DNA from: Cercis canadensis
Lineage: Eukaryota > Streptophyta > Magnoliopsida > Fabales > Fabaceae
Reading direction: 5' to 3'
DNA: 64,000 nucleotides
Assembly: GCA_003255065.1 (NCBI GenBank)
Contig: QAOA01004738.1
Span: forward strand, 1-64,000
In this document: in pieces, positions 23,562-35,599 of the stretch
How positions within the stretch are numbered: the stretch's first letter is position 1
How the letters are laid out: each line of letters begins with the position of its first letter
Made by a program: the position numbers and the translations under genes
The notes under the pieces: generated by a model
Seen by the model: the letters and a program-made list of their open reading frames with translations, nothing else
Databases searched by the model: none
What the model was told of the DNA's origin: nothing

Positions 23562-24792
23562 AAGTGTGGGGGGATTTGATAATCAAACTTTGTATGTAGT
23601 AATTATCCCTCATTTCTAGCTTCTTAAATCTCTTTTAATGCTTAATTGAGTGGGCTTGGTCTTATTTCATAAGTTTGGGTTAATTGTTTTCTTCAGCATT
23701 ATTAGGTTTTTGACACTGTTCTGTATTTTGGGTATATCTTTAGTTCTGGAAGTCTAAAATTTTTGAATCTTACATTTTAGGAAAGCTAAGAGAATTTTTT
23801 ACAACTTTCATTCAGACCTCCAAGGCCAAGTCAGAACCGGGATTGGACCTTTGTGAAGACATTTGAGCTTAACTTCCTCATTCTAGGCCCAAACTGGGGC
23901 CCATTTGAAGTTGAAGTCCAAGGGTTTAAACCTAACCTAGGGTAATTTGGGTGTGTATTATAATTAGAGGTTTATAATTAGGTTAAAGGAGGCAGTGTTT
24001 TGCGATTCATTTTGAGAATTTTAGTTTTTAGACAGTTTTTATTTCTTCTGTTGTAAATTTTGGAGCTCACTGAACCATGGATTTCTTCCTCCATTGGAGG
24101 TTGGATTTCATGACCATGGAGGAGTAAAACATTTGTAACCTAGCTAAGACTCCTAAATTAATTGGTTGGATTTTAAGATTCTGCACTTAATTGGATTAAA
24201 CTTAATGCAATTATGTCTTCTTTGAATTTCTGCCTTGCTTTAGTTTTTGTGTGGATTCATGGAGATCTTTGTGATTTATATAGATTTTGAAGTAGGAAAT
24301 AGAATTTAGATTGATTAATCTTGAATCTATGGTCAGAATTCAGAGAAGCTATGCTATGCTAATTGATGTTCGTTATTAGATTTATCCACTAATTGCTTAG
24401 TCTTTGTGATTACAAGATTATTGATTGCATGTGGTTAATCGAATCCTGAGTGATAACTTAGTAGGAACAATTAGTCATAATTAGAGATTTCAATTATGAT
24501 TAAACTCAATTAGCAGTGTTGTGCATTAGGACTTGATTATTCATGTTAATCTATGATGAATCAAACCGGTTATTGAAGGTTGTTTAACTAGGTTACATTT
24601 TTAATCAACTGAATTAATCCCTTTTTCAATTCTGTGACTTGCATTTGATAATATAATTAATCCCCTGTTCTTGAACTTGAAATTGTTAGTTAGTCATTGC
24701 ATTCCTTGAGAGACTTTCCGGATCGTCCCTATATTGCATTATGTTTAGGAGATTCGATTTAATTTAATTGGATTAGCGATAAGTCCAATCAC
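23562..24792 (+). mobile_element. Polypurine tract and 3' LTR of element 2
   Basis: AAGTGTGGGGGGATT (23562..23576) is followed by the LTR starting TGATAATCAAACTTTG (23577) and ending GATAAGTCCAATCA (24792), 1,216 bp. Gag-like sequence of element 3 follows at once, so element 2 lies against or inside that copy. Confidence 0.85.
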
Positions 24793-26461
24793 CAACTTCC
24801 TTCACCAATAATTCTCAATCCAAAGGGAAAGAATGTGAGCGCCATTATGTTGAGGTCTGGAAAATCTGTGCCAATACTAACTAAACCCTAACCTGCAAGC
24901 AAGCCACAACTAGCAGAGAAATCAGTTTCTGATATAGTAACCCAAGAATCTGAGAGTAAGAGGCCTACAGTAGCCATTCCCTTTCCACAGAGAGCCACTC
25001 AGTCTAGGAAGATAGAGGAGGCTGAGAAGGATAGAGAGCTTCTTGAGACTTTCAGGAAAGTGGAAGTCAATATTCCATTGCTGGATGCAATCAAGCAAAT
25101 TTTAGAATATGCCAAGTTTCTTAAGGAATTATGCACCCAAAGGAGGAGGATGAAGGGTAATGAGAGAATCAATATGGGCCTAAATGTTTCAGCCCTCATT
25201 CAGCCTATGCCTCAGAAATGCAAGGATCCAGAGACTTTTACAATTCTGTGTATTATAGGCAATTACATATTTGAGCATGTCATGCTAGATTTAGGTGCTT
25301 CCATTAATGTAATGCCTATGTCTGTTTTTAGTTCTCTTGGACTTGGACTCTTGAGTGCCACAGGTGTTGTGATTCAGTTGGCTAATAGGAGCAATGCGTA
25401 CCCAGTCAGATTAATTGAAGATATGTTGGTAAGGGTTGATGAGCTGATCATTCTTGCAGATTTCTATATTTTGGAGATTAAGGGGGGTCACCATCCAGCA
25501 AGGCTCCACTCATTCTAGGGAGGCCATTCCTCAAAATAGCAAGTACCAAGATCGATGTGCATGTAGGAACTCTATCCATGAAATTTGGAGATTCTATTGT
25601 TCAGTTTAACATTTTTAATGCTATGAAATATCCCATGGACGAGCATTCTATTTTTCATATTGATTTAATTGATGATCTAGTTGAGGATGTGTATGATGAG
25701 TTATGTGCTGACTTTTCTAATTATATTGGTTTGGATGATTCTGTTCAGTGTCACTCATGTACTAATTGTGATGGTGATATGATATGTGCTATGTGTGTTG
25801 ATATTTTTGCATTCTTAAGAGATGGTGATTATGTTTCTACAAAGTTTGTAGCAACTACTGATTATGAGGAGATTTAGGCTGCAGAAGCATTACAGCCCCT
25901 ATATTACTCCCCTCTATAGTGCAGCCACCAAAATTGGAGTTAAAGTATTTGCCTGAGCATCTGAAGTATGCGTGTTTGGCAGATGATGAGCAGCTTCCTT
26001 TAATCGTGGCCAATAACCTCCTTGCGAAATAGGAGGAAAGATTGCCATAGATACTAAGGGAGCACAAGATAGCAATCAAATGGACTCTTTTAGATATTCT
26101 TGGTATTAGCCATTCTACGTGCATGCATCAAATACTACTTGAAGATGGAGTTAAACCAGTGAGGTAGCCCCAGAGGAGACTGAACCCTCTGATTTTGGAC
26201 GTGGTGAAGAAATAAGTGACCAAGCTACTACAAGCTGGAATCATTTATCCCATATCTAATAGTAATTGGGTGAGCTCGGTGCAGGTCATCCCGAAGAAAT
26301 CTGGGGTTACAGTGGTAGCAAACCAGAATAATGAGTTGATCCCTACCAGAGTGCAGAATAACTGGAGTGTCTACATTGATTATAGGAGGCACAACCAAGC
26401 CACTAGGAAGGATCATTATCCCTTGTCTTTCATTGATCATATGCTAGAGCGATTGGCTGGG
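24793..26461 (+). mobile_element. Element 3: Athila-like fragment, gag end to start of RT
   Basis: Plus-strand fragment. It holds the gag-end segment (SAIMLRSGKS, TFRKVEVNIPLLDAIKQIL), a retropepsin (DLGASINVMPMSVFSSLGL), a Cys-rich acidic stretch (CHSCTNCDGDMICAMCVDI) and the first part of reverse transcriptase (LLQAGIIYPISNSNWVSSVQ, VYIDYRRHNQATRKDHYPL). In this family the Cys-rich stretch leads on into pol, unlike elements 1 and 2. Broken, with several breaks and no LTR of its own. Confidence 0.8.
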
Positions 26462-28160
26462 GCATCTCATTCCTACGAGAAATATTCCCTGTTCTCTAAC
26501 ATTACTCACAAGACTGACAAAACATGTATGCATCCTGAAATAGGGTAACCCAATACAATCCCAAGTCCAAGACTTTCCTAGATGTACGTTAAGGCCCAAA
26601 ATGCCTACCATATGCAAATGCATGGCAAAAACTAAGAATAGACTGGAACTTATGATCAGGTACACATCTCCTAATAACTTGGTTACTACAAAACTTCCAG
26701 AGGTAGGGATCATCTCACACATAATGCTTAGACTTACTTCACAGTTTATCAGTCTGAGCTTTAGTAAAACATGCAGGAAAAACACCCAACAACCAAGAAA
26801 TTGACTATATTTGCAAACCAAGAGAGGTGATCTTACCTTGCAGCTGTAAAAGCTGCTCCTTAAGAAAAGAGTCATGGATAGGAAGGGGTCTGAGGCTCTC
26901 TCAATCCTGCTCAAGTGATTAGCCACCAAGTTCTCTATTCCACTCTTATCTCGAATCTAGATGTCAAACTCCTGAAGTAGCAACATCCACCTAATCAATC
27001 GTGGCTTAATGTCAGGTTTCTTCAACATAAACTTCAGAGCTGCATGATCAGAAAACACCCAAACCTTAGAATCAAGCAAATATGATATGAACTTATCTAA
27101 TGCAAACACAGTAGCTAAAAGTTCTTTTTATGTGGTTGTGTAATTTGCTTGAGCAACATCCAAAGTTCTCGAAGCATAGTAGATCGCATGGGAGACTTTG
27201 GCCACTCTCTGTGCCAAGACAGCTCCCAAAACATAGTTAAAAGCATCACACATAAGCTCAAACGAGAGTGTTCAGTCAGGTGGCTGAATGATAGGGGTAC
27301 TGGTCAAAGCTTGCTTTAGATTATTAAAGGCTTCCTTACATTTTTGGTCAAATAGAAACTCCACATCTTTTTGTAAAAGGCTGGACAACGGAAAAGCTAT
27401 CTGGCTTAAATCTCTGATAAAGCGCCTATAGAAACCTGCATGTCCAAGAAAAGAACGAATTCCCCACACCTATGTGGGTTAAGGTAAACATGTAATGACA
27501 TCAATTTTTGCAGGATCTACTTCAATTCCCTTGCTAGATACTACATGACCTAAAACTATACCCTACTCTACCATGAAATGACATTTCTCAAAATTAAGAA
27601 CAAGGTTAGTTTCAATGCATCTATGCAGCACTCTAGATAGGCTATCCAAATAGGAATCAAAAGAAGAACCATAAAAAGTAAAATCATATATAAATACTTC
27701 CATGCACTCCTCTAGAAAGTCAGAAAATATACTTACCATGCACTACTGGAAGGTACCAGGAGTGTTGCAAAGGCCGAAAAGCATCCGCTTGTAAGCAAAA
27801 GTGCTGAAGGGATAGGTGAAAGTGGTCTTCCCCTGATCCTCAAGTGTAATGTAGATCTAAAAGTAGCTAGTGTAGCCATCCAAGAAGCAGTAATGTGATT
27901 TTCCAATCAATCGCTCTAGCATCTGATTAATGATAGGTAAGGGTAATGATCCTTCCTAGTGGCTTGGTTGAGCCTCTTATAATCAATGCAGACTTTCTAG
28001 CTATTCTGCACTCTAGTAGGGATCAACTTATTATTTTGGTTTGCTACCACCGTAACCTTGAATTTTTTTGAGACGACCTGCATCGGGCTTACCCAGTTAC
28101 TATCAGATATGGGATAAATGATACCAGGTTGTAGTAGCTTGGTCACCTATTTCTTCACCA
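26462..28160 (-). pseudogene. pol region (RT, RNase H, integrase start) of element 4
   Basis: Recognisable minus-strand pieces are RSFLGHAGFYRRFIRDLSQI and QKCKEAFNNLKQALTSTPI (end of RT and connection, about 27.27-27.47 kb), a VANHLSRIE motif (end of RNase H, about 26.92 kb) and an integrase zinc-binding-like stretch toward 26.47 kb. In life these would copy the RNA, remove it and insert the cDNA. Heavily broken. Confidence 0.7.
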
Positions 28161-28230
28161 CATCCAGAATCAGAGGGTTCAATCTCCTCTGGGGCTGCCT
28201 CACTGGTTTAACTCCATCTTCAAGTAGTAT

Positions 28231-31000
28231 TCAATGTATGCACGAAGAAGGGCTAATACCAAGAATATATGAAATAGTCCATTTGATCGTTGTCTTGTGC
28301 TCCCTTAGAATCTGTAGCAATCTTTCCTCATATTCAGCAAGGAGGTTATTGGCCACAATTACAGGAAGCTGCTCATCATCTGCCAAATACGCATACTTTA
28401 GATGCTCAGGCAAAGGTTTTAACTCCAATTTTGGTGGCTGCACTACAGATGGGAGTAATCTAGGGGGCTGCAATGTTTCTACAGACTGAATCTCCTCATA
28501 ATCAGCAGCTGTTGCAGACTCTATAGAAACAGAATCACCATCTCTAAAAAATACAGAAATCTCAGCACACACAACACATATCATATCACCATCACAATCA
28601 GTACATGAGTGACACTGAACAGAATTATACAAACCAATATAATTAGGAAAGTCAGCACACAACTCATCATACACATCCTCAACTAGATCATCAATTAAAT
28701 CAATATGAAAAACATAATGCTCGTCCATGAGATGCTTCATAGCATAAAAATTGTTAAACTGAACAACAAAATCTCCAAACTCTATGGATAGAGTTCCTGC
28801 ATGCACATTCATCTTGGTCCTCGTTATTTTGAGGAATGACCTCCTTAGAATGAGTCGAACCTTGCTAGATGGTGACTTCCCCTCCATCTCCAAAATATAG
28901 AAATTCATAGGAAAGATCAGCTCATCAACCCTTAACAACACATCTTCGATTAATCTAGCTGGGTACGCATTGCTCCTATTAGCCAACTGAATCACAACAC
29001 TTGTGGCACTCAAGGGTCCAAGTCCAAGAGAACTAAAAACAGACATAGGCATTACATTAATGGAAGCACCTAAATCTAGCATGACATGCTTAAATATGTA
29101 ATTGCCTATAATACACAGAATTGTAAAAGTCTCTGGATCCTTGCATTTATGAGGCATAGGCTAAATGAGGGCTGAAACATTTTGGCCCATATTGATTCTC
29201 TCATTACCCTTCAGCCTCCTCCTTTGGGTGCAGAATTCCTTAAGAAACTTAGCATATTTTGGAATTTTCTTGATTGCATCGAACAATGGAATATTGACTT
29301 TCACTTTCCTGAAGGTCTCAAGAAGCTCTCTATCCTTCTCAGCCACATCTATCTTCCTGGACTGAGTGGCTCTCTTTGAAAAGGGAAGGGCTACTGTAGG
29401 CCTATTACTCTCAGATTCTTGGGTTACCATATCATAAATTGATTTCTCTGCTGGTTGTGGCTTGCTTACAGGTTGAGGTTCAGTTGGTATTGGCACAAAT
29501 TTTCCAAACCTCAACATAATGGCACTCACATTCTTTCCCTTTGGATTGAGAATTATTTGTGAAGGAAGTTGGCCAAAACCTTAGGACTGCAGCTGACTCA
29601 CTGAAGATGCCAATTGTCCAATCTGGGTTTCTAAATTTTGTATGGTGGCCTCTGTCCTCTATTGGAATTGAATATTGTTAGTGGTCATCTGCTCCACCAA
29701 GTCCTTAAATGAAGGCTCAGGTTTGTGGCTGCTGGACTTGGTTGTTGCATAGGCTGCAGGAATGATTGCCTGTTTGGTTGGAACTAGTTTTGCCTAGGTG
29801 GTTGCTGAAATTGTTGTTGGAATGGTTGCATGTACTACTATGGTTGCTGCTGTTGTTGGGCTACATTACCATACCTCATATTTGGATGATCTCTCTAACC
29901 ATGGTTATATGTGTTGGAGTATGGATCATATCTAGGTTACTATTGCAGCTGGTATTATGGTTTACCAGGAAAGACACTTACTGCAGCTACAGAGTGATCT
30001 TGAAATACAGAACCATCATCCTGAAGTGTAGAGCATGTATCTGTGGGATGAGATGAACAAGAACAAATGCCACATAGGCTTGTAGACCCTTGTACAGGTA
30101 ATGGTTGTCCCACTGCCAACTGTCTCATTAAGGAAGTCAGTTCATCAAGTCTATGCTCCATTTTCTGTTGGTCAGCAGGTGATGCAAGAACCTTATTTAC
30201 TCCTCTAGTAGAAGGAACCATCCGAGTACCAAACTGTTAGGAACTGACAACCATGTTAACAATTAAGTTTTTGGTAGCAACTAGAGTTTTATCCACCAGT
30301 GCACCTCCATTGGCAGCATCAATCATGCTCCTCTCCATAGGCAACAAACCTTCATAAAAGCACTGAATCAACAGTTGGTCACTGATTTGATGGTGGGGAC
30401 AGCGTGAGCACAATTTGTTAAACCTCTCCTAACACTCATGCAAAGTCTCCCCTATCATTTGCCTTATACCACATATGTCTTTTCTAATGGTAACAGTTCG
30501 AGATGTAGGGAAAAATTTCTCCAAGAACAGCCTCTTCATGTCATTCCAACTCATGACTGAACCTTGTGAAAGGTAATATAGCCATTCCTTGGCTACATCC
30601 ACAAGGGAGAAAGGAAATGCTCTCAGTTTGATGTGCTCCTCAGGTATCCCTTGTGGCTTCATGGTTGAACAGACCACATGAAATTCCTTTAAATGCTTAT
30701 GAGGATCCTCACCTACCAGACCATGAAACTTTGGCAACAAATGTATCAATCCAGATTTTAGTTCAAAGTCAGCATTAAGATCAGGAAATTGGATTCCTAA
30801 AGGTTAGTAAGTAACATTAGGAGTAGCTAATTCTTTAAGAGTCCTAGCATGCATATTATCAGCCATATTAATAACATGACTAGCAACAGGACTATCAACT
30901 AATCTTCTCCTAGACTTCCTCTACAGGATATGGAAAGTTTTATCAACTTCATAATCAAATTCACACAATTCACTACAACGGGACCTAGTTATGCACAAAA
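28231..31000 (-). pseudogene. gag-pro region of element 4
   Basis: Gag core (IHLLPKFHGLVGEDPHKHLKE, in part; EWLYYLSQGSVMSWNDMKRL, in part), a zinc-knuckle-like CGICSCSSHPTDTC, the SAIMLRFGKFVPIP segment, a retropepsin (DLGASINVMPMSVF), and the Cys-rich CHSCTDCDGDMICVVCAEIS. It then reads into the pre-RT segment (LKPLPEHLKYAYLADDEQLP). In this family, protease, the Cys-rich tail and RT form one continuous order. Broken, several breaks. Confidence 0.8.
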
Positions 31001-31423
31001 AAAGACCAAAAATAGAAACACACATAAGAATACACTATAGAAGCAAAAACACAACAAAATAAGGCTAGTTAAGGTATCTAAACATTTTTAAAAAATACAA
31101 GACCACCACAGGATGAAAACTAAGACAAAATGCAACTAAAAAATAAAAGAAAAAAAATGAAAAACTAGTCAAAACGGTGGGATTTGGCCAAAATAGGGTG
31201 GTGCTCACAACAAAGCAGTGAATTATGATTGTTAGGCCATTTTCCTTTAACTAACCAAGTTTCAAGTCATTCTGAGCACATTTGTCCGTACCAAATTCTC
31301 TGGAAATTAGCCTGAAATCACCTGTTTTTGATTGAAACCACCAAGACAAAGCAACAAAAGGGGTTAATGAAGGGTTAGTAGTCAAGTATACTCCTAATAG
31401 AATTGATTAAAATTAGAATGATC

Positions 31424-31440
31424 CCTCAACAATGGTGCCA
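31424..31440 (-). promoter_or_regulatory. Primer binding site, degenerate tRNA-Asp type (element 4)
   Basis: The minus strand reads TGGCACCATTGTTGAGG five bases inside the LTR, a decayed form of the Athila tRNA-Asp primer site. Confidence 0.7.
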
Positions 31441-31445
31441 AAATT

Positions 31446-32864
31446 TGATAACTGTCGAGGCTATCAAATTAAATCTACTTATTTTCGGTTCACCAAAACT
31501 GCTTGCAGTATAAGGTAACACCGAGTCAAGCCCTTGGATCATTCTAATTACGAAATCAAATTAGGAAGTCAACGAATTTGGGAGAAGGTTTTGTAGAATT
31601 AATCAATAAAAAGCAATTAAAGATGGTAAACAGAATTAAGAGAACAACCAATCCAGGGAATTAACTAATCTTGATTTTAATCCATCATTGATTACAGTAG
31701 ATTCATTCAATCACTAACCTAATTCTTGGCCTTAAATCACATCAAGAAGCCTCAAGATGATCTATGGATCCTTTACTGGATAAGCATCCAAAATTCGGTC
31801 AATTAAGATTAAACAAATTAAGCAACCATCTAATTCCAAATTAACCTAAAAACCAGAATCCAACAAAGCTAAACAATCTATCAAACACCTTTTAAACATT
31901 GTTTAATCTTTGAAATCCTTTTTTAACATATGAAATTAAGCAATTACCACATGAACATTCCAACCGAATTAAGCAACTTAATCAGAATTAAACAAAAGGA
32001 ATGAAAGAAATCTAATTAATAACTGAATGCAGAAAAATTAAAAACAGAATCCCAGAATTAAACATCAAGATAGTCTAAACTTGGATTGATTAAAGGACTA
32101 GCCCTCCATGAACAAGAGGGAAGAATTCATTACAGAAAAGGCAAAGAAAAACTCTAGAAAGAAGAAAGGAAAAGAAACTTGCTCAGAATGGAACCAAAAC
32201 CTACGTACTACTGCCCACAGTACTTGTAACCATCTAAAATATCTAAATTCCAAGACTTCCCCTTCGTTATAATTAATCTTATTTCTCTTAGCTTTAATTG
32301 GACACCGAATTTGCCTTAATCGGGCTTAGAATGAGAGAGTTAGGCTCAATTTACTCTTAACAGCTCTCTAGACTAATCAGCCAACTTCTAGGGGCACTAA
32401 CACCATCAAAACGTCACAGTTTGGATAAGTGGTCTTCACAAGATTGAAGATTTATGTCTCAACTGTCCAATGGCAATAGTTTTGGGTCTATAAGACACCC
32501 ACAACCATTTATGGCCCAATATCTTCATACGGTTCAGGATCCAGTGACAACATCTCTGTTTTGACTTCCAGGTTAAATATGGCCCACTGGACACTCGAAT
32601 CAGCCTTGGAGCTCTGAATCAATGTTGTAGAGGTTTCTCTCAGATTTTCTACAAGGTAAGATTCATGATTATTAGATGTCCAGAACTCAAGTTATACCCG
32701 AAATACAGAAGCAATGTAAAATTCCCAATAATACTGAAAAATACAATTAAGCCCAATTGGAACCCAAACTTATAAAATGTGGCCAAGTCCAATCAATTCA
32801 GCACAAAAGAGGTTTAAGAGACTAAAATTGAGGGTTAACTATTGTATAAAAAGTACGTTTATCA
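31446..32864 (-). mobile_element. 5' LTR of element 4
   Basis: A 1,419-bp LTR from TGATAACTGTCGAGG to AAGTACGTTTATCA on the plus strand. It is related to, but clearly different from, the LTR of element 1, sharing the CTGTCGAGG/CTGCCGAGG start and an AACTATTGTATAAAAAGT end. Confidence 0.85.
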
Positions 32865-33190
32865 ACCCCAAGCTTTGGGAAAAGTGGATGTAGGCCTTAG
32901 TGCTGAACCACTATAAATTTTTGGCCAAGATCTTCTTGACTCTTCTCTTCTATTCTTGATTTCATATGCTTACTGAATTTCAGTTTTGATTGTGATAAAT
33001 AAGTGTGATTTTCTGGGTTGCTTTGTTTATGCTATTCTCTAATTAACTAGATTTGAATTTTCTATGTTCATCTATTATGTTCTAGAACTAGTTCTCATAT
33101 TGTTTAGATCTTAGAGCAAATTCTGTTTTAGATCAAATTAATTTAAATTTTCTTCGTGTAAAATGGGCATCGAATGAGCTATATTTAGGG
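32865..33190. mobile_element. Possible SIRE-like Copia LTR piece
   Basis: AAAGTGGATGTAGGC, then AACCACTATAAA, followed by T-rich sequence with AACTAGTTCT, resembles the end part of the Copia LTR near 54265..54450 (GAAGTAGATGTAGGC, AACCACTATAAA, AACTAGTTCT). Only similarity is seen; ends are not defined. Confidence 0.4.
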
Positions 33191-33573
33191 GTAGGGCTGA
33201 GTTGGAGGCCCTACCATGTAGGGGTAAGACAGCTAGTGCATGTAGCCAATAAGATTATGCCTCTATACCCTCTTGTGCAAACGTTGTAGAGGTATTTGGC
33301 TGAGGTAGTATGCCTTCCAAGCCACACATAGCATAATTCCTAGTTGTGCCTCTAAGTGTCATCCGCACTTGGGGCTTTCTAACACTAGCTGCCTCCCTCC
33401 AAGAGAGCTTTTCTTATTTGAGTACTTCTTGTTCAAGTTAAGGGCTCTCCAAGTTCATCCATGCAGATTCGTATAAAAACAACTACCATTTTACACAAGA
33501 ACCAACTCCCCTTATCTTACTTGAGACTTTTCCCAAACACCACCCAAACCATCACTCTTCCATCAACAACACC
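33191..33573. other. Unassigned stretch, possible promoter and leader
   Basis: No repeat or coding feature was recognised from 33191 to about 33465. At 33472 GTATAAAAAC is a TATA-like sequence about 100 bases before the ATG at 33574, and the stretch between is C/A-rich and T-poor, like a plant 5' leader. Support is suggestive only. Confidence 0.25.
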
Positions 33574-33690
33574 ATGTCCTTGTATTCCACCATAACCACC
33601 GCTTTCACCATTGTTGCTCTAGTCACTATAGCACTACCCTTTCCTCTAAGAGCACACCCCTGTATGGACCACAAGGGGCATCTTCATTTG
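33574..33690 (+). CDS. Candidate host exon 1: short secreted peptide
   Basis: An ATG opens 39 codons with a signal-peptide-like start: a hydrophobic core (FTIVALVTIALPF) followed by AHPCMDHKGHLHL. The frame runs into GTAAGC, a good 5' splice site, at 33691. A TATA-like sequence lies about 100 bases upstream. Exon 2 may be at 43173..43307, in the same phase, so the Copia element at 33826..43051 would sit in the intron. I do not recognise the protein. It could equally be a chance reading frame, since an unspliced reading runs on only to about 33801. Confidence 0.3.
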
Positions 33691-33825
33691 GTAAGCCCAA
33701 GGCTTCCCCTTTTGATCTTGCTCATAGGCTGCTCTAGGTGTCTTGTCTGTTCACCCTCCGGCCACCATTGGCCTAGTTCGCCCCTAAAAAATTGTGTATA
33801 GTCTCTATTAGAAAGGGTAGAAGCT

Positions 33826-35135
33826 TGAGAGTGTAGGTATGCTCCTAAAGGGGGGGTGAATAAGAGATTAAAATAATAATTATGCAGAATTATATATTAA
33901 AAACTATTTCTAGAATAACCAGTTTATGATCAAACTTGTTTCAAAATTGGTTATATAATAACCTAGAAAATCTTAACAGAAGCTAAATATTGAAACTTGA
34001 ATTCGAGAACTAAGAAAATAAACCAGATAGCCATTCATAATATTGGATCAGAAGATTTAGATACTTGCAAATAAGAATATAACAATTTATCAAACAAGAA
34101 CCAACAAGCGAATAGATAAAGAGATAAAATTTACAGTAAGCTTAACAAGTACAAAACATCAGAACTAGTTATGCAACACTATATCATAAAATAGCAGAAT
34201 ATTAAAGAGAGAATAGTAGAGAGATTGAGCCCATAAATTTTATAGTGGTTCAGCCAATAACAGAGCCTACGTCCATTCTCCCAAGGCTAGGGTTCAACTA
34301 TCAACAACGTTATTTGTCCAAGCTTCTCTAAGCTTCTTACAACACTGGTTTTCCAAAAAGCTTAACTAGAAAACTCTCTCTAGTTTCTCAAGATCTCACT
34401 AGAAACTCCCTCTTTCTGTCAAACAAAGACATAAGTCATTCGCCAGATTCCCAATCAAATATGTTACAAAATCCCATAAGGATATTGTACCCACAGTTTT
34501 ACAACTCTCATAGAATTTTCTCACAAGAAATATAAAGTTGGTAAAAGAGACTAAGAACTAGCTTTTGACAGAATACTATTTCTTCAAGACATTTCATGGC
34601 TTATCATCTTATTTTTCCAGACCTTAGGTCTTCAAATTTATAGCAGCAAAAGGTAGAAAATGACCGTTGCTAATGGGCTAGACTTCTGCTTGCTTGACTT
34701 GTGGTCTTAATCACCAAATCAGAGATAATATCTCAAATTGAGAAATAATATCCTCCTTTCAAAAACTTTCTTGTATAGCACTTGTTTTCTTTCTTGATGC
34801 TAATTTCTCTCTAATTTGAATTCCTTTGATGGGCTTCCTTCCAACGTCTCTGAAGTCTACTAATTGATCCTAATGGACTGCGCTTTTGACTTGGATGGTC
34901 CACAAATTTTCTCTTTGAGGCTTTTCACATCAGCATCTTCATTATAGTGTAGAACCAGTTCATCACTTGCTCTAGCACTGGAATTGGTTATTGCAGCTAG
35001 GAAATTGGTTATGCTTTTGACCCAAAGTCATTGTTTAACTTGTTACTAAATATCACCATCTGAACAAACAGGTTAGCAATAAACAAGGCTATTTCTTATC
35101 ATCAAAACTAGGGATGGAGAACCGTGAGGCCAACA
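33826..35135 (-). mobile_element. 3' LTR of the SIRE-like Copia
   Basis: Bounded by TGAGAGTGTAGGTATGC and GAGGCCAACA. The purine-rich minus-strand sequence AAATGGGAGAT lies directly inside, at 35136..35146, and is the likely polypurine tract. Confidence 0.85.
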
Positions 35136-35599
35136 ATCTCCCATTTTTTAATGATAACAAATTCCTAGAAAGATTTCCCCCTAGAAATATGCTTACTTCT
35201 TCAACTAGTTTTAAAACCAGTTCAAGAAGTAGTTTTCACAAATAGTTTCACAACAGAGGAGTTTTCAAAAAAATATTTTAAGAACTATTTATTCAGACTA
35301 TCTCAGGTATCAAAGCATATGGAAAACAATTTATCCAGTTTATCTCAGATATTAAAGTAGAAATAAAAACATAGAAATATAGAAGATCTTTCCTAATCTT
35401 TTCTCCCTATTTTCCATATAAAAAAGGATTGGGAGGAAAGAAGTTGATGCCAAAGAAACTGGTTCCTACATAAGGACTTAGTAAACAATTTTATAAGCAC
35501 AATAAAATGCAAATGTCAGATGTTTAAGATTATAAACCCATAAGACTAAAAATCCAAGTCAAAATAACAAAATCCAAAGATAAATAGTTATAGCATCAT

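Larger units (their letters stand above)
9486..24792 (+). mobile_element. Athila-like element 2 (gag-pro type), with element 1 nested inside
   Basis: Plus-strand element: partial 5' LTR (to 10074), tRNA-Asp-like primer site (10080..10097), gag-pro (about 10578..21957, split by element 1), a T-rich 3' untranslated part, polypurine tract (23562..23576) and 3' LTR (23577..24792). Reverse transcriptase and integrase are not seen. By eye the LTRs differ at about 19 of 285 aligned bases (about 7%), older than element 1. Broken, with several breaks besides the insertion. The flanks do not match each other. Confidence 0.8.
26462..32864 (-). mobile_element. Element 4: Athila-like autonomous-type copy, broken
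   Basis: Minus-strand copy with, in order: 5' LTR (31446..32864), primer site, gag, protease, Cys-rich stretch, reverse transcriptase, RNase H and the beginning of integrase. No 3' LTR is present; the copy meets element 3 near 26461. Coding parts carry many breaks. It is the same family as element 3 and a more distant relative of elements 1 and 2, and it has the pol functions they lack. Age was not measured because only one LTR is present. Confidence 0.82.
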
